Below are positions 62,920 through 64,000 of a DNA stretch of 64,000 nucleotides, piece after piece. A model generated the notes under the pieces. It saw nothing but the letters and a program-made list of their open reading frames with translations, had not been told where the DNA came from and made no database searches. The translations under genes and the position numbers were made by a program. Positions within the stretch are counted from its first letter, which is position 1; each line of letters begins with the position of its first letter. The stretch is from CBDIDH01 sp965277595 (GTDB taxonomy: Bacteria > Planctomycetota > Planctomycetia > Isosphaerales > Isosphaeraceae), in assembly GCA_965277595.1 (NCBI GenBank), contig CBDIDH010000001.1, positions 1,612,001 to 1,676,000 on the forward strand, given 5' to 3'.

Positions 62920-64000
62920 ATGACGCGGAAACTCTTGGCCCTGGCCGCCTGCCTGGTCGTCGCCGCGCCGGTGGCACGGGCTCAATCGCCGGGTGAGCTC
63001 GCGGAAACAGCGGCGCATGCCGCCTCCTTGCAAAACGCCGACGGTGGATTTGGCCCCAAGGCCGGCGCGTCGTCGAGTCTGGGCGCGACCTCCTCGGCCA
63101 TCCGAATTCTCGGGTACACGGGCGGGTCGATTCCCGATGTTCTGGCCGCGCTTCAATTCGTGAAATCGTGCGTCCACGCGGACTCGGGCGGGTTCGCTCC
63201 GACGCCTGGCGGCAAGGCCGACGTCGGCACAACCGCATCGGGCCTGATGGCCTTGAAAGAATTGAAGATTCTCGATGTGGCGATCGTGAAGCCCGCCTTG
63301 AAATATCTTTCCGAGAACGCGAAGACGTATGAGGAAGTCCGCATCGCCGTCGCTGGTTTTGAGGCGGCGAACGAGACCTCGGCCGATGACTTCAAACGCT
63401 GGTCGACCGAGATCCTGGCGACGCGGAACGCCGACGGCACCTTTGGCGAAGGAGACGGCAAGGCCCGCGAGACCGGCGGAAAGGCTGTTGCCTTGCGTCG
63501 GATGGGAGTTTCGATCGACAAGGAAAACGCGATCGTCGCCTATCTCAGGTCGACGCAAAACCCCGACGGAGGGTGGTCGAAAGGCGAAGGGGGCTCTGAT
63601 CTCGAAGCGACTTATCGGATCATGCGTTTCTTCTTCATGGCGAAGGAAGCGCCTGACCTCGACCGCCTGAATGCCTTTATTGCACGCTGTCGACACGAGA
63701 ACGGCAGCTACGGCGTCAAGCCGGATGACGCCTCGACAGGCGGCACATATTTCGCCACGATCCTCTCGCGTTGGTGTAGGCTGCTCAATCATGAGCCCGC
63801 GCTTGTGGAAACGGCCGGATTTCAACCTCTCTTTGATGGGAAGACACTGGCCGGCTGGGAAGGCGACGCCACGCTCTGGTCCGCCCGCGCGGGGATGCTG
63901 GTTGGCGATTCCAAAGGCTTGAAGCACAACGATTTTCTGGCGACCGAGAAATCGTACGCGAACTTTGTGCTGAAGCTGACCTTTCACCTTGTCAACGGCG
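62920..64000 (+). CDS. Secreted prenyltransferase-repeat protein with DUF1080-like domain (truncated by window)
   Basis: Starts ATG at 62920 with GGAGAG about 9 bases upstream and runs open to the window end (360 codons). Signal peptide: KLLALAACLVVAAPVARAQ. Residues ~30-295 have repeated QN.DGGFG / GGFAP / NADGTFG / NPDGGWS motifs, typical of the alpha-alpha toroid of prenyltransferase/squalene-cyclase repeats. From ~305, FQPLFDGKTLAGWEGD begins a DUF1080 (3-keto-disaccharide hydrolase, concanavalin-like) domain. This pairing is one I associate with planctomycetal secreted proteins; catalysis by the toroid is doubtful because a DxDD-type motif was not seen. The C-terminus is beyond the window. 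It is separated from the operon by 177 bp and may have its own promoter. Confidence 0.8.
   Translation, partial: MTRKLLALAACLVVAAPVARAQSPGELAETAAHAASLQNADGGFGPKAGASSSLGATSSAIRILGYTGGSIPDVLAALQFVKSCVHADSGGFAPTPGGKADVGTTASGLMALKELKILDVAIVKPALKYLSENAKTYEEVRIAVAGFEAANETSADDFKRWSTEILATRNADGTFGEGDGKARETGGKAVALRRMGVSIDKENAIVAYLRSTQNPDGGWSKGEGGSDLEATYRIMRFFFMAKEAPDLDRLNAFIARCRHENGSYGVKPDDASTGGTYFATILSRWCRLLNHEPALVETAGFQPLFDGKTLAGWEGDATLWSARAGMLVGDSKGLKHNDFLATEKSYANFVLKLTFHLVNG

Noticed and set aside
62341..63987. 548-codon open frame on the minus strand at the right edge
   Set aside because: It runs antisense to both the ABC ATPase and the signal-peptide-bearing prenyltransferase-repeat gene. The plus frames carry clear motifs; this one has none.

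Overview
The window looks like about 64 kb of a GC-rich planctomycete chromosome, most likely from the Isosphaeraceae side of the phylum. I infer this from the gene styles, since no marker gene allows a firm assignment: long conflict-type CHAT/STAND/FGE-like proteins, a PDZ-like secreted protein, REC-HATPase chimeras, a prenyltransferase-repeat/DUF1080-like fusion, and a Pfa-like lipid synthase. No rRNA, tRNA, CRISPR array, transposase or integrase was seen. Coding density is high and the genes are arranged as short operons.

Layout. 1-3.3 kb: the end of a NuoF-like subunit and a complete molybdopterin formate dehydrogenase alpha subunit. 3.4-12.6 kb: three co-directional genes for a CHAT protease-STAND NTPase-FGE-like protein, a secreted double PDZ-like protein and a metacaspase fused to an alpha/beta hydrolase. 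This looks like a protease-based conflict or cell-death locus. 12.7-23.2 kb: cyclophilin, then a sugar-uptake neighbourhood with PfkB kinase, RbsB-like lipoprotein, an RbsC-like permease carrying an unusual insert, RbsD and aldose 1-epimerase. An MBL hydrolase, a secreted protein of unknown function and a malate/lactate dehydrogenase are interspersed. 23.4-27.3 kb: a hypothetical protein, two signalling chimeras and a TGS GTPase. 27.4-32.8 kb (minus strand): a four-gene glycan operon. 32.8-44.4 kb: a small ORF with a good terminator, CPBP protease, tyrS, Gfo/Idh oxidoreductase, LpxL-like acyltransferase, an M16 peptidase pair, a ComEC-like MBL protein, a pseudo-receiver and a secreted hypothetical.

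44.9-62.7 kb: a nine-gene plus-strand operon headed by two giant synthases. The first reads NMO-NMO-KS-AT-ACP-KR. The second reads KS(Cys to Ser)-AT-ACP-DH-PPTase-like. They are followed by a free ACP, alpha/beta hydrolase, SDR, two paralogous zinc-ribbon methyltransferases and a MacB/LolD-type ABC pair. The parts resemble PUFA or secondary-lipid (Pfa/HglE-like) synthases rearranged onto two chains. The operon probably makes, trims, methylates and moves a reduced or unsaturated long-chain lipid. The window ends inside a secreted prenyltransferase-repeat protein.

The two regions most likely to hold undescribed biology are the CHAT/metacaspase locus (3.4-12.6 kb) and the lipid-synthase operon (44.9-62.7 kb). 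All functions are inferred from motifs read by eye; no database search was possible.
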